Assembly (NCBI GenBank): GCA_964012715.1
Contig: CAXGUG010000071.1
Span: forward strand, 1-21,124
DNA: 21,124 nucleotides
Origin: UBA1479 sp964012715
GTDB lineage: Bacteria > Pseudomonadota > Alphaproteobacteria > Rhodospirillales > Casp-alpha2
Direction of reading: 5' to 3'
The notes below the pieces were generated by a model. The model worked only from the letters and a program-made list of their open reading frames with translations, was not told where the DNA came from and searched no databases. Positions 1-7,980 of this stretch are shown piece after piece (position 1 is the first letter of the stretch; every line of letters begins with the position of its first letter). The translations under genes and the position numbers were made by a program.

Positions 1-1
1 C

Positions 2-775
2 AACAAATTCAAAAGTCAGATGCTGCTGGAGCCGGTCAACATCCTGGACAGCCGCCTCGACCCCGGTCGCCTGCTGCCTTATCGCCATGCCCTCGACTAT
101 GCCGAGCGCAACGGCAGGGCCGAGTTGACCCTGAACGGCAAGCGCCTGGGCTCGGCCTCGTGCTGGTGGGATCCTGCCTATGGCGCGCCGGGTCGTGGCG
201 ACGCCAGCGTCGTCGCCGCCCTGTTCACCGACGAGGACGGCACCCATTACCTGCACGCCCTGCGCTATCTGGAACACGACCCGGCCAAGGCCGCGCGAAG
301 TAGTGCGGGCGACGACGCGGAAAACGACGAAGCCTCGCAGATGTGCCGACAGGTCGCGGACTTCCTCCGCGATCATCACCTGCCGTCGGTGACGTTGGAG
401 ACCAATGGTCTGGGCCGTTTCCTGCCCGGCCTGCTGCGCCGCGCCCTGGCCAAGGCCGGGGTCGAGGCGGCGGTGATCGAAACCGCCCAGCATCGGGCCA
501 AGGACCTGCGCATTCTCGATGCCTTCGACGCGGTGCTCGCCGCCGGTCGGCTGCAGGCCCACGACAGCGTCTGGCAGACGCCGTTCATCCGCGAGATGCG
601 CGAGTGGATGCCGGGCGGGCGATGCCGCGACGACGGCCTGGACGCCGTCGCCGGATGCCTGTTGAGCGAACCGGTCCGATTGTGCCGCACCCCTCCGCCC
701 GGCGGCCCGACCCGCCCCGCGCCGACCTGGCGCGGGGCGGGAACCTTCAAGGCGAAAACCGATTTTGTTCTCTGA
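2..775 (+). CDS. Phage terminase large subunit, C-terminal part (5' end outside window)
   Basis: This is the nuclease half of the DNA-packaging motor, which cuts and translocates concatemeric phage DNA into the prohead. The frame is open from base 2 without a start codon, so the ATPase domain lies to the left of the window. The first visible residues (NKFKSQMLLEPV) match the segment that joins the ATPase to the nuclease in such terminases. The motif WWDPAYGAPGRGD supplies a first acidic nuclease residue, a central region contains TLETNGLGRF, and a final acidic cluster reads CRDDGLDAVAGC. A Pro-rich tail follows. The first internal ATG is at 20, but I do not take it as the true start. The next gene starts 48 bases downstream. 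Confidence 0.85.
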   Translation, partial: NKFKSQMLLEPVNILDSRLDPGRLLPYRHALDYAERNGRAELTLNGKRLGSASCWWDPAYGAPGRGDASVVAALFTDEDGTHYLHALRYLEHDPAKAARSSAGDDAENDEASQMCRQVADFLRDHHLPSVTLETNGLGRFLPGLLRRALAKAGVEAAVIETAQHRAKDLRILDAFDAVLAAGRLQAHDSVWQTPFIREMREWMPGGRCRDDGLDAVAGCLLSEPVRLCRTPPPGGPTRPAPTWRGAGTFKAKTDFVL

Positions 776-822
776 CGCAATTCACAACCAAGTTTCCACA
801 AAACCGATTCCAGGAGCACAAC

Positions 823-1728
823 ATGGGAACAATTGACACGCCAGATAAGCTTCCTCTCCACAAAGGCACGACATCTGACAACCTGAGTGGCGCGGGAGGT
901 TCAGATGGCTTTGGAGGTTTTGGCCAATCCTTCATCAATCAGTCGGTAGGACGAAATCAGACAAACGAGCCGAAGGATGTATGGACTGCTTCCAGTTTTC
1001 TTCACGCCAACAATCATCTCACCTCCCCAACCCAGGAAGCGACGGAGGAATTCAACCGCGGAATCGAAGCCGCTCAGGTTCAGTTGAATGATCTGTCGGA
1101 TGGGGGATTGCGTGTAGACGGTATCGTCCGACCTTGGGGGCCGACTGAGGTTCTGAGCCAACGCGCAATTACGTCAGGGAAAATGCATTCACCATCGCTT
1201 GCGGAAAAACCAGGAGAGAGCGGAAAGCCCGCCTCTGATACTAATCCCCTAAAGGGAGCTTCTTTCTCTGCCCAACTTCCGCCATCGTTGGTGGCCGATA
1301 AAAAGCGGGACGGGAAGGTTTCTCTCCCGCCGATCCATGATCAAATCCCACCACAGCACGGCAAACAAAGCACCCAATCTGTTTTGCCGAAACCACACGG
1401 TATTCTCGATCAAGGTCAGAGCAATCCGCCTCGCTCATCGGCGAAGCCTTCGTCTGATAATCCCCAAGTACTTAAACGTCTTGGAGAGCTTCAAAACATC
1501 CTTGCCAAACGCCGGGTAGAGAAGACGTTTGAAATCGACCCAGCTGGTAACCCGACTGGAAAGATGGACACGGATGTCCGCGACGATATTGTCGATTTCG
1601 GCGGTCAACTTGGTAACGCGGCAATCAATCTGATCGATAATCTCATCATGTTGTTGACACGCGGACAATCGCCGTCAGCGGTCATTCCAACGTTGAACCC
1701 TAAGCGGAAGAAAGCTGACCCCGCATGA
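823..1728 (+). CDS. DVW-family modular phage protein A (301 aa, unknown function)
   Basis: I do not recognise a named family. The start at 823 follows a ribosome site (caggag, 811-816); a longer open frame reaches back to 343 but overlaps the terminase. A Gly/Ser-rich N-terminus of about 50 residues precedes a conserved segment (51-88, beginning KDVWTASS) that is clearly related to residues 70-107 of the protein at 5126-7105. A low-complexity Pro/Ser/Lys linker follows, then a second shared segment (235-249, TFEIDPAGNPTGKMD). The C-terminus differs: a hydrophobic or amphipathic stretch (about 262-280) and a basic end (KRKK). Third codon positions are much richer in A/T than in the neighbours, which suggests recent transfer. 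A virion-associated or delivered protein is my inference. Confidence 0.7.
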   Translation: MGTIDTPDKLPLHKGTTSDNLSGAGGSDGFGGFGQSFINQSVGRNQTNEPKDVWTASSFLHANNHLTSPTQEATEEFNRGIEAAQVQLNDLSDGGLRVDGIVRPWGPTEVLSQRAITSGKMHSPSLAEKPGESGKPASDTNPLKGASFSAQLPPSLVADKKRDGKVSLPPIHDQIPPQHGKQSTQSVLPKPHGILDQGQSNPPRSSAKPSSDNPQVLKRLGELQNILAKRRVEKTFEIDPAGNPTGKMDTDVRDDIVDFGGQLGNAAINLIDNLIMLLTRGQSPSAVIPTLNPKRKKADPA

Positions 1729-1812
1729 TCAACGTTGGCGACATTTGACCATTGCTATCGAGAGTCTGTACATATTTCCAAGGAACGGATACAGCTGAAA
1801 GAAGCACTAGGA

Positions 1813-2667
1813 ATGTTTGGTCCGGTGAAATGGTTTCCGGCCCAGGCCGTCGCGAATTCCAAGAGATTTTGGCGCCGCGCCGTACTTGTCGGCGCCCTGA
1901 TCTGCGTCCTGCCTTTTACCGCTCAAGTCGGCATGCGGTTGTATTCCTGGTACCTGTCGCTTTACCGGATAAATGATCTAGCGTCGGAAGAAGCCTTGCG
2001 GGAGAGTTTTCGCCTGGTCGTTCACGGCTTCGATTCCCAGGACAAGGCCATCGTGTTTCCAGCCCGCAAGTGGACGGGCAGCGTCCCCGTTTACTTCGAC
2101 GCCTCGTTACCCGAATGGCACCGCACGACGATCCAGTCCTATTTCCCCGTGCTGGAAAACCTAACGGGCCTTCGGTTTCTTGAAACTCCGGTTTTCGACA
2201 AAGTTTGGCACTTGAATGTCTTCTACGCTGCATCGGCGAAAGAAGTAACGAAGCTTGCCCATCAGCGAGACCTTGGGCCCCGTTTCATCTCCGAATACGG
2301 CGAAGCCAATTGCTACGTAATCGTCGACCCGGAACAGGTCAACCACAGGATTGGTCGGCTCGTCGTCTTCAAGCGCGACCAGGAGCATCCATTGGCGGTG
2401 TCGTGCGTATTGGAGGAAATGCTGCAGGCACTTGGCCTTCACGCCGACCGTGCAACATATTCACCATCCTTGTTCAGCACCTTCACCAACCCCCTGGAAA
2501 TCCCGCTGAACGATAGAATTTTGCTGCGCACTTTGTACGACCCGACGATCAACAGCGGCATGCGCGAAATAGAAACCGCGGCGCTTGTCCCACAGATCAT
2601 TCACCGGCTCGTGGTCGGAGTGAAAACTCGTGGCGAAGAAGCGCTCTATCAACACCAACAGGAATGA
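1813..2667 (+). CDS. DUF2927-family membrane-anchored protein
   Basis: The protein has 284 residues if it starts at ATG 1813. An open frame reaches a TTG at 1735, but codons 1735-1812 are A/T-rich at third positions and look non-coding. Neither start has a good ribosome site. A single transmembrane helix (about 23-41) follows a basic stretch (KRFWRR), so the bulk should lie in the periplasm. The C-terminal part fits DUF2927: CVLEEMLQALGL (198-209), LRTLYDP (238-244) and a GM pair (249-250). This family resembles metalloproteases in fold-type motifs, but the usual HExxH is not evident, so activity is uncertain. It lies directly downstream of protein A and abuts the next gene (stop at 2667, possible ATG at 2664), which suggests co-transcription. 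Confidence 0.72.
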   Translation: MFGPVKWFPAQAVANSKRFWRRAVLVGALICVLPFTAQVGMRLYSWYLSLYRINDLASEEALRESFRLVVHGFDSQDKAIVFPARKWTGSVPVYFDASLPEWHRTTIQSYFPVLENLTGLRFLETPVFDKVWHLNVFYAASAKEVTKLAHQRDLGPRFISEYGEANCYVIVDPEQVNHRIGRLVVFKRDQEHPLAVSCVLEEMLQALGLHADRATYSPSLFSTFTNPLEIPLNDRILLRTLYDPTINSGMREIETAALVPQIIHRLVVGVKTRGEEALYQHQQE

Positions 2668-2681
2668 CGGGAGTCCCGCAG

Positions 2682-3071
2682 ATGCCCCAGGCCTCCGACA
2701 CAAAGGAAGGCCCGGCCCGCGCCTTGCATCTCGCCAACAAGGCGCTGCGCGAAGCCGGCTTGGCGCGGCAGGCGATCCTGTCCCATGAACGGCAATGCGC
2801 CGAGCGGTCGCGCGAAGCGGCCCAGGCCTTCGACCGCATGGGGCATGAGCTGCGCAGCTTCATGAACCAGACCCGCGAGTCTCGCGTGCGCCTACATGGC
2901 CGCATTGATCAGACGCAGGATCGCATCAACGAAAATCAAGTCCAGGTGCTGGAGGGTTTCGCCGCCCTGCGATCAGGTTTGATTCAAGGCCTGTTCGCGG
3001 CGACGGTCGCGCTCGCGGGCGGAATCGGGGCCATGGCTTGGTATCTGCTGACGCATCCCAAAGGAGGATAA
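2682..3071 (+). CDS. Small coiled-coil protein with C-terminal transmembrane helix
   Basis: I chose ATG 2682 (129 aa) because a gggag ribosome site lies about eight bases upstream. An alternative ATG at 2664 overlaps the stop of the DUF2927 gene. Residues about 10-90 are charged and helical, rich in Arg, Glu and Gln with heptad-like spacing (RIDQTQDRINENQ), as in a coiled coil. A hydrophobic helix (about 99-123, GLFAATVALAGGIGAMAWYLL) is followed by a short polar tail. The layout resembles XhlA-type or holin-accessory membrane proteins, which could mean a role in lysis or in membrane tethering of the neighbouring DUF2927 protein. This is inference from architecture only. The gene ends 12 bases from the convergent gene at 3084. 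Confidence 0.6.
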   Translation: MPQASDTKEGPARALHLANKALREAGLARQAILSHERQCAERSREAAQAFDRMGHELRSFMNQTRESRVRLHGRIDQTQDRINENQVQVLEGFAALRSGLIQGLFAATVALAGGIGAMAWYLLTHPKGG

Positions 3072-3083
3072 GGTACAGACTGA

Positions 3084-4931
3084 CTACACCGCCGTCGAAA
3101 TCCGATGGATCAGCTCAGCCATGGTTTCCTCGGCGATCTGATTGTCGGCCTGGCAGGTGCCGGCGGCGCGGTGACCGCCGCCGCCGAAGCGCAGCATCAA
3201 CTCGCCCACGTTGACCGGCGACGAGCGATCGAAGATCGACTTGCCCACGGCGAACACCGTGTTGCGATCCTGCTTGCCCCGGACCACATGCATCGAGATA
3301 TTGCACTCCGGGAACAAGGCGTAGATCAGGAAGCGATTGCCGCAGTGGATTTCAGTTTCGTTCCGCATGTCGATCACAGCGAGCTTGTCGTGCATGGTGG
3401 TGCAGCGGCGCAGCTGTTCCTCGAACATCGGGCGATGTTCGTTGTACAGGTCGATACGCTCCTTGACGTCGGGCAGTTCGAGAATTTCCTCGATGGTATG
3501 GTTCCGGCAATCCTCGATCAGCCCCATCATCAATTCGTAGTTGGGAATGCGAAAACCGCGGAACCGGCCCAGGCCCGTGCGCGGGTCCATGATGAAATTG
3601 AGAAGCGCCCAGCCCTGCGGATTGAGTACGTCTTCCATTTCGTATTGCGCCGAGTCCGCCTGATCGACGGCGTCCATCAACTCGCCGGAGACGAAGGGAA
3701 AGGCTTCCTCGCCGCCAAAGTAGTTATAGACCACGCGCGCCGCCGAGGGGGCCGTCGGGTCGATGACGTGATTGTCGCGCTGGCCGCCGACGCGTTCGAC
3801 CTCGCTTAAATGATGGTCGAACGCCAGATAGACGCGCTCGTCGAACGGCACGTTGGTCGAAACGTCGTTGTCGGTGATATCGACTTCGCCGTACTGCATC
3901 TGGCGCGGGTGAACGAACAGAATGTCGTCGATCAGCTCCATTTCCTCGAGCAACACGGCGCAGGCCAGTCCGTCGAAATCGCTGCGCGTGATCAGTCGGA
4001 ACTGACGCCCGCTTTCCTTGAGCGCACGGGCCAGCGGCTTGCCGGCGCCGAAGATCGGCGACTGGATCGGCTGTGTTTTTTCCGGCGCCGCCGGGGCGGG
4101 TTCGGCGGTCGGCGTTTCCTCGGCGGCCTCGACAGCCGGTTCCGACGCGGAGGGTGCCGCCACCCGCTGCGGCGTGCCACCGCGCACGGCGGTGCCGATT
4201 TCCAGCGTTTCGAACCAGTTCAGGAAGCGGTCGACATCGGCCCCGGTAAACACCAAGCCCCGTTGCGGAATGATGATCTCAGGCGCGGCTTCGCGCACGC
4301 GGCGGATCCATTCGTCGCGCGCGGCGGGCGAGCCCATCCAGCGCTGATGAAAGCCGGTCAGATATTGCAGGTGCCGGTCGAAGTCGCGCACGACGAAGCC
4401 GTCGCGGTCGTCGGGCGGGACCAGCGCCCCGCCGATATCGCCCGAGAACAAAACCTTCGCCGCCGGATCGAAGACCGAGAAATTGCCCGGCGAATGTAGG
4501 TAGTGCGCCGGGATCAGTTGCAGTCGCCCGCCATCGCCGAAACGGATCTCCATGCCATCGTCGGGCACGGCGACGAAGTCGGCTTCGCGATCGTAATGGG
4601 TGACATAGCCCAGCCACAGCCAGGGCACATGCACCTTCAACTCGTCGACGCAGACCTCGCGCCACAAGGGCAGAGACGAACCTGCGTCGGGGTCTTCATG
4701 GGTCAGGATGATGTGGCGGATCTGCGCCAGCGGCACCTCGCGCTCAACGGCGTCGAACACAGAGGTGAAAATCTCGACCCCGCCCGGGTCGATCAATACC
4801 GCCTCGTCGCCGGCACGCACGATCACCTGGTTGGTGTCGACCAAATCCGGCGGCTTGCTGTTATCCTGGCCGATCACGGTCCAGGACCGTGTGCCGTCAC
4901 GAAAAACCGTTTCTGAACGCACCTTGGGCAA
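3084..4931 (-). CDS. Fused metallo-beta-lactamase (ODP-like) and DHH phosphoesterase
   Basis: A 615-residue two-domain protein. Residues about 1-245 form a metallo-beta-lactamase fold of the oxygen-binding di-iron type. Candidate metal ligands are H78, D80 and D82 in THEDPD, H146 in LHSPGN, and D165 in SGDIGG. An Ala/Pro/Glu-rich linker (about 250-295) joins it to a DHH/DHHA1 phosphoesterase, with RSDFDG (316-321), DHH (372-374), AVDQAD (421-426) and the DHHA1 glycine loop GGGGHRAAG (583-591). Such DHH domains degrade short oligonucleotides, pAp or cyclic-dinucleotide products; the substrate here is unknown. The start is TTG at 4931, with a GTG at 4922 as a good alternative behind a gggga ribosome site. 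The gene runs against the phage genes on both sides, so it is either cargo or a host gene caught in the module. Confidence 0.82.
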   Translation of the reverse strand: MPKVRSETVFRDGTRSWTVIGQDNSKPPDLVDTNQVIVRAGDEAVLIDPGGVEIFTSVFDAVEREVPLAQIRHIILTHEDPDAGSSLPLWREVCVDELKVHVPWLWLGYVTHYDREADFVAVPDDGMEIRFGDGGRLQLIPAHYLHSPGNFSVFDPAAKVLFSGDIGGALVPPDDRDGFVVRDFDRHLQYLTGFHQRWMGSPAARDEWIRRVREAAPEIIIPQRGLVFTGADVDRFLNWFETLEIGTAVRGGTPQRVAAPSASEPAVEAAEETPTAEPAPAAPEKTQPIQSPIFGAGKPLARALKESGRQFRLITRSDFDGLACAVLLEEMELIDDILFVHPRQMQYGEVDITDNDVSTNVPFDERVYLAFDHHLSEVERVGGQRDNHVIDPTAPSAARVVYNYFGGEEAFPFVSGELMDAVDQADSAQYEMEDVLNPQGWALLNFIMDPRTGLGRFRGFRIPNYELMMGLIEDCRNHTIEEILELPDVKERIDLYNEHRPMFEEQLRRCTTMHDKLAVIDMRNETEIHCGNRFLIYALFPECNISMHVVRGKQDRNTVFAVGKSIFDRSSPVNVGELMLRFGGGGHRAAGTCQADNQIAEETMAELIHRISTAV

Positions 4932-5125
4932 TCCCCGTTCTGCGGTTCGGCGCGGTCGCCGTTTCCACCCGATGGCCAGTCCAGCCAGCGAGAAGCGCCC
5001 GAATCCGATCGGCGCTCACAATAGAAGATTTTTCTGAACAACGCCAAGGGCTTGTGCAGGTTCCGCCAATCGGCGGACCGCATAACCATGGCGACATTCT
5101 TTCCTCAAACGACAGGAGTATTCCC

Positions 5126-7105
5126 ATGGGCGGAACCACCGGCGGCCCAAAGGATCTGCCCGCGGCCCCGGCGGCCGACGTCAATGCCCTTGGCGATGGC
5201 CCGGCCTTGAGCCTGCCTCCGGACTTGTCCGGCGGCCTGACCCCCGATTTCGCCGCGACTGCGCCGGAGCCGCTTGCTCTCGAACTACCCAGCCTGACCG
5301 GCTCCATTGGGCCGGGCCGCGACAATTTCCCCGAGGACGTCTGGGGCGCCAGCTCGATCATGGCCGCCAACGGCCTGATGGACGCGCCGACCATTGAGGC
5401 CGGACCCGCCTTCAACCAGGGCGTGACCAGCGCCCAGGAACTGTTGGGCGCGACCAGCATCGACGGCTTCTCCCTGAAAGGCGGCGAGACCGAAAAACTG
5501 GTCCAGAACGTCTTGCAAAAGGGGCAGATCAACCTTCCCGCCAGGGGGCTGACGCCCCTGCCGGAGGCAGCCTCCCCAACCTCGCGGCCTTTGGCCCCGC
5601 CGACCGTGCCCTCGCTCTTGGCCGCCGAGGCGTCGCGCCCGGGCCAGAGCCAGGCCGCCCAGGCCCGCACCGCGCGCAAGGTTCAGGACGCCGCCGCGCA
5701 ATCGGTCACAGCCAACAAGCCTCCGCAACAATCCATCCCCCGCCCGACGCCGCCCAAGCCGGGCGTCCTTGGCCTGCCGCAGTCCAGTGAAGCGGCCGCA
5801 ACCAAACCGCCCGCCCCGGCCAAGTCCCCAGCCCCGGCCAAACCCCAACTCGACCCGGTCAAGGCGGCGAGCGAGTTCCGCCATATCGCGACCTTCAAGC
5901 TGGGCACGTTCGACCGGGACGGCGCGGGCGCACCGACGCTCCAGGGCGGCAAGCTCGACCCCGCCAAGGCCCAGTTGATGGAGCGCGCGTTGAAGGCCCG
6001 CGACGCCAACGACCTGGCCGCGTTCGAGGCCATGCTTGGCAAGAAGGGGAACAGCCTGTCCGGCCCGGAGAAAGCCTTCATGCGCGCCGTCGCCGAGAAC
6101 CGCTTCGAAGACACCACCGACGCCGAGTTCGAAGCCCTCGCCACCGACGGCGTGAACTTGATGGCGCAGACGCCCGCCGCCGCACCCGGCAAGCCGGACC
6201 TTGATACCTTGATGGCTCGACAGCCGGCCTACACCGAACAGGATATCCTCAACCAGGCCCCCACCGACATCGAAGCTGCCCAGCAGCAGATCAACGCGGC
6301 GGGCGGGAATGGGAAGCTAGAACTCGCCGCCTCAACCCACCCGAATTCCGCGCCAACACCGCCCGTATCCGTCGGAACGCCGGTTCTCCCCGGGCCGCCC
6401 AAGACGCCCCCACAAGTTCCACTATACCGGAATCAGGTCATCGCCCGCCAAGGGAACGAATGGCCAAAGCAGCATGAAGCGTTCAGCCGCCTCAAGGGGA
6501 TCTCCTATTCCGAACATTTTGCTTATATGGAAACCTTCGCCGCCGAAGGCGGCAGCGACGTTAACACAAGTAATGGCGCCACCGCTGGAATCACCCAATC
6601 GACCTTGGACGACCTGATCGACCGAGGGAAGATCATCGGCATCCCCAAAGGCACCGCGCCGAAATTGCTCAAAAGGGATGAACGAGCCCAAGTCTATCGG
6701 GTCTATATGGACGATGCCCTGAACCACGTTGGCGGCAGCCAAGCACTCCGTGACCTAACCGATGCGTACGCAGCGGCGGCGCTGGGCGATACTCTTTTTC
6801 GCCATGGGCGTACGGGTGGCGGTGAGATTGTCCAGCGGGCGATCAACAGGGCCGTGCCCAATGCGGTGAAGGCCAAAGGCCCCATAGGGCCGCAAGCTTT
6901 TCCCGCGTTCAAACAAGCAATCTCCGACCCGGTCACACGCAGGAAGGTTCTTGATGGACTTGCAGAGGAACGGAAAGAGGCCGCCATTTTTGAGGAAATA
7001 CAACGAAATCATGTCGATCGCGCGACCGCCATCAAGGCGGTGCAAGGAGAGTTCGCCCGCTTCGATCACTTCCGGTTCCAAAAGGCATCCCAGAAATCCC
7101 CGTGA
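5126..7105 (+). CDS. DVW-family modular phage protein B with C-terminal GH108-like lysozyme domain
   Basis: A 659-residue protein. The ATG at 5126 follows acaggag (5112-5118); the open frame reaches further upstream, but that part is antisense to the previous gene. N-terminus MGGTTGGPKDLPAAP, then the shared segment (70-107, beginning EDVWGASS), a long Ala/Pro-rich linker, the second shared segment (249-278, containing TFDRDGAGAPT), a helical region, and a lysozyme-like domain at about 455-600. Features of that domain are ETFAAEGG with E474 as the likely catalytic acid, GATAGITQSTL, and a later QRAINRAV. These fit GH108, which cleaves peptidoglycan glycan strands, and the last 60 residues resemble its helical peptidoglycan-binding tail. 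It may help DNA ejection across the wall, act in lysis, or be a delivered effector. Its 3' end overlaps the convergent gene by 40 bases. Confidence 0.75.
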   Translation: MGGTTGGPKDLPAAPAADVNALGDGPALSLPPDLSGGLTPDFAATAPEPLALELPSLTGSIGPGRDNFPEDVWGASSIMAANGLMDAPTIEAGPAFNQGVTSAQELLGATSIDGFSLKGGETEKLVQNVLQKGQINLPARGLTPLPEAASPTSRPLAPPTVPSLLAAEASRPGQSQAAQARTARKVQDAAAQSVTANKPPQQSIPRPTPPKPGVLGLPQSSEAAATKPPAPAKSPAPAKPQLDPVKAASEFRHIATFKLGTFDRDGAGAPTLQGGKLDPAKAQLMERALKARDANDLAAFEAMLGKKGNSLSGPEKAFMRAVAENRFEDTTDAEFEALATDGVNLMAQTPAAAPGKPDLDTLMARQPAYTEQDILNQAPTDIEAAQQQINAAGGNGKLELAASTHPNSAPTPPVSVGTPVLPGPPKTPPQVPLYRNQVIARQGNEWPKQHEAFSRLKGISYSEHFAYMETFAAEGGSDVNTSNGATAGITQSTLDDLIDRGKIIGIPKGTAPKLLKRDERAQVYRVYMDDALNHVGGSQALRDLTDAYAAAALGDTLFRHGRTGGGEIVQRAINRAVPNAVKAKGPIGPQAFPAFKQAISDPVTRRKVLDGLAEERKEAAIFEEIQRNHVDRATAIKAVQGEFARFDHFRFQKASQKSP

Positions 7106-7689
7106 TCGTGCTTGCTGAAATGAAAGTACAAAACCCGCCAAGAGCTCCCTTCCTTGCGCAGGACATAAGTAAAATCCGGCTCAGAGCGGGTGCAACTATG
7201 ATCCGGAGGGCAACCCTCGCCGTACTGCTTCGCCGGATCATCCCGCGTGGCGGTGACGCATTGATCGTCCGGGGAACATTGCCAATATTCCAGACGAATA
7301 GCGAGATCATCCGGTCGCCAAGCCTCGTAGTCTATGCCTCCCTTCACCCATTCGCCGACATTGCCTGTCCATTCCGGGATGTCCGCCTGTGTCAAACGAC
7401 GTCGATCGAGGACCCGGAGCTTATAGATGTTAAGCGCACTTAGACCGGCGAACCCACCGCCCACGTACGTCGTCGTATAGCCGACCCGCCGGCAGAGATC
7501 GCGCTTCGCCCAGATATGGCAGGCCTCGAAGGTCAGGATCGTACAAATCGGTGTGGTCGGGTTGCCCACGCAGTCGTCATAGGGCTGCGCCTTAGCCGGT
7601 AAAATAGTGAAGGCATCCGCCGCATCGACGCGCGTGGATGTCGCAACCACCGCCCAGGAAAAAAGTAGAATGAGCAGAATATGCCGCAT
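7066..7689 (-). CDS. Secreted eight-cysteine protein of unknown function
   Basis: A 207-residue protein with a clear signal peptide: a basic start (MRH), a hydrophobic core (ILLILLFSWAVVA) and a likely cleavage after VDA at residue 23. The mature part has eight cysteines (40, 49, 57, 66, 138, 144, 160, 166), an even number typical of a disulfide-bonded periplasmic protein. The C-terminus is rich in aromatics and His (YFHFSKHDHGDFWDAFW). I do not recognise the family. It converges on gene B, and the two coding regions share 40 bases at their 3' ends. The periplasmic location and pairing with a putative lysozyme make an inhibitor or immunity role attractive, but this is inference. No strong ribosome site is visible before the start. 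Confidence 0.65.
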   Translation of the reverse strand: MRHILLILLFSWAVVATSTRVDAADAFTILPAKAQPYDDCVGNPTTPICTILTFEACHIWAKRDLCRRVGYTTTYVGGGFAGLSALNIYKLRVLDRRRLTQADIPEWTGNVGEWVKGGIDYEAWRPDDLAIRLEYWQCSPDDQCVTATRDDPAKQYGEGCPPDHSCTRSEPDFTYVLRKEGSSWRVLYFHFSKHDHGDFWDAFWNRK

Positions 7690-7980
7690 GCAATGAGTGT
7701 ACCCATCCTCATGGCCGCATCAAGACACAAAGGGTCTGAAGTCCGAATCCACATCGAAGGCACGATTCTGCACAAAGCGGATGACACGTATGATTTCGCC
7801 GACAATGACGACGCCATGGGCGCCTATGAGTTGCAGCAATCCGGTCGCGGCAAACCCTTCACGGTTCGTCAAAATTGGAGCCAGAAGGTGAAAGGGAGCG
7901 TCAAAATTCTCGGTACCGACGACAACGGCAAACTGATCCTCGGCCAGCCCAAATTTCAGTGGGCGTGGTGGCGGCCTTAA
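7681..7980 (+). CDS. Orphan small ORF, possibly the C-terminal remnant of a larger gene
   Basis: A 99-residue frame, not recognised. Possible starts are ATG 7681 or 7693; the first overlaps the divergent start of the secreted-protein gene by nine bases, and neither has a good ribosome site. The sequence looks like real protein from about residue 18 on (VRIHIEGTILHKADDTYDF and GKPFTVRQNWSQKVKGSV), with a pattern suggesting beta strands. The abrupt beginning, with no recognisable N-terminus, suggests a domain that has lost its front part. The stop at 7980 overlaps a GTG-started frame at 7959, as often seen in small accessory gene pairs. Confidence 0.45.
   Translation: MPHAMSVPILMAASRHKGSEVRIHIEGTILHKADDTYDFADNDDAMGAYELQQSGRGKPFTVRQNWSQKVKGSVKILGTDDNGKLILGQPKFQWAWWRP

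Noticed and set aside
343..822. Upstream extension of gene A
   Set aside because: It overlaps the terminase in another frame and reads as Arg/Pro-rich noise; the ATG at 823 has a good ribosome site and an N-terminus similar to that of gene B.
3105..4499. Two consecutive plus-strand frames of 234 and 229 residues
   Set aside because: They are antisense to the metallo-beta-lactamase/DHH gene, whose motifs are clear; the composition is that of a shadow frame.
4889..5125. Upstream extension of gene B
   Set aside because: ATG 5126 has a strong ribosome site, and the decayed copy at 16233 preserves the same site and start position.
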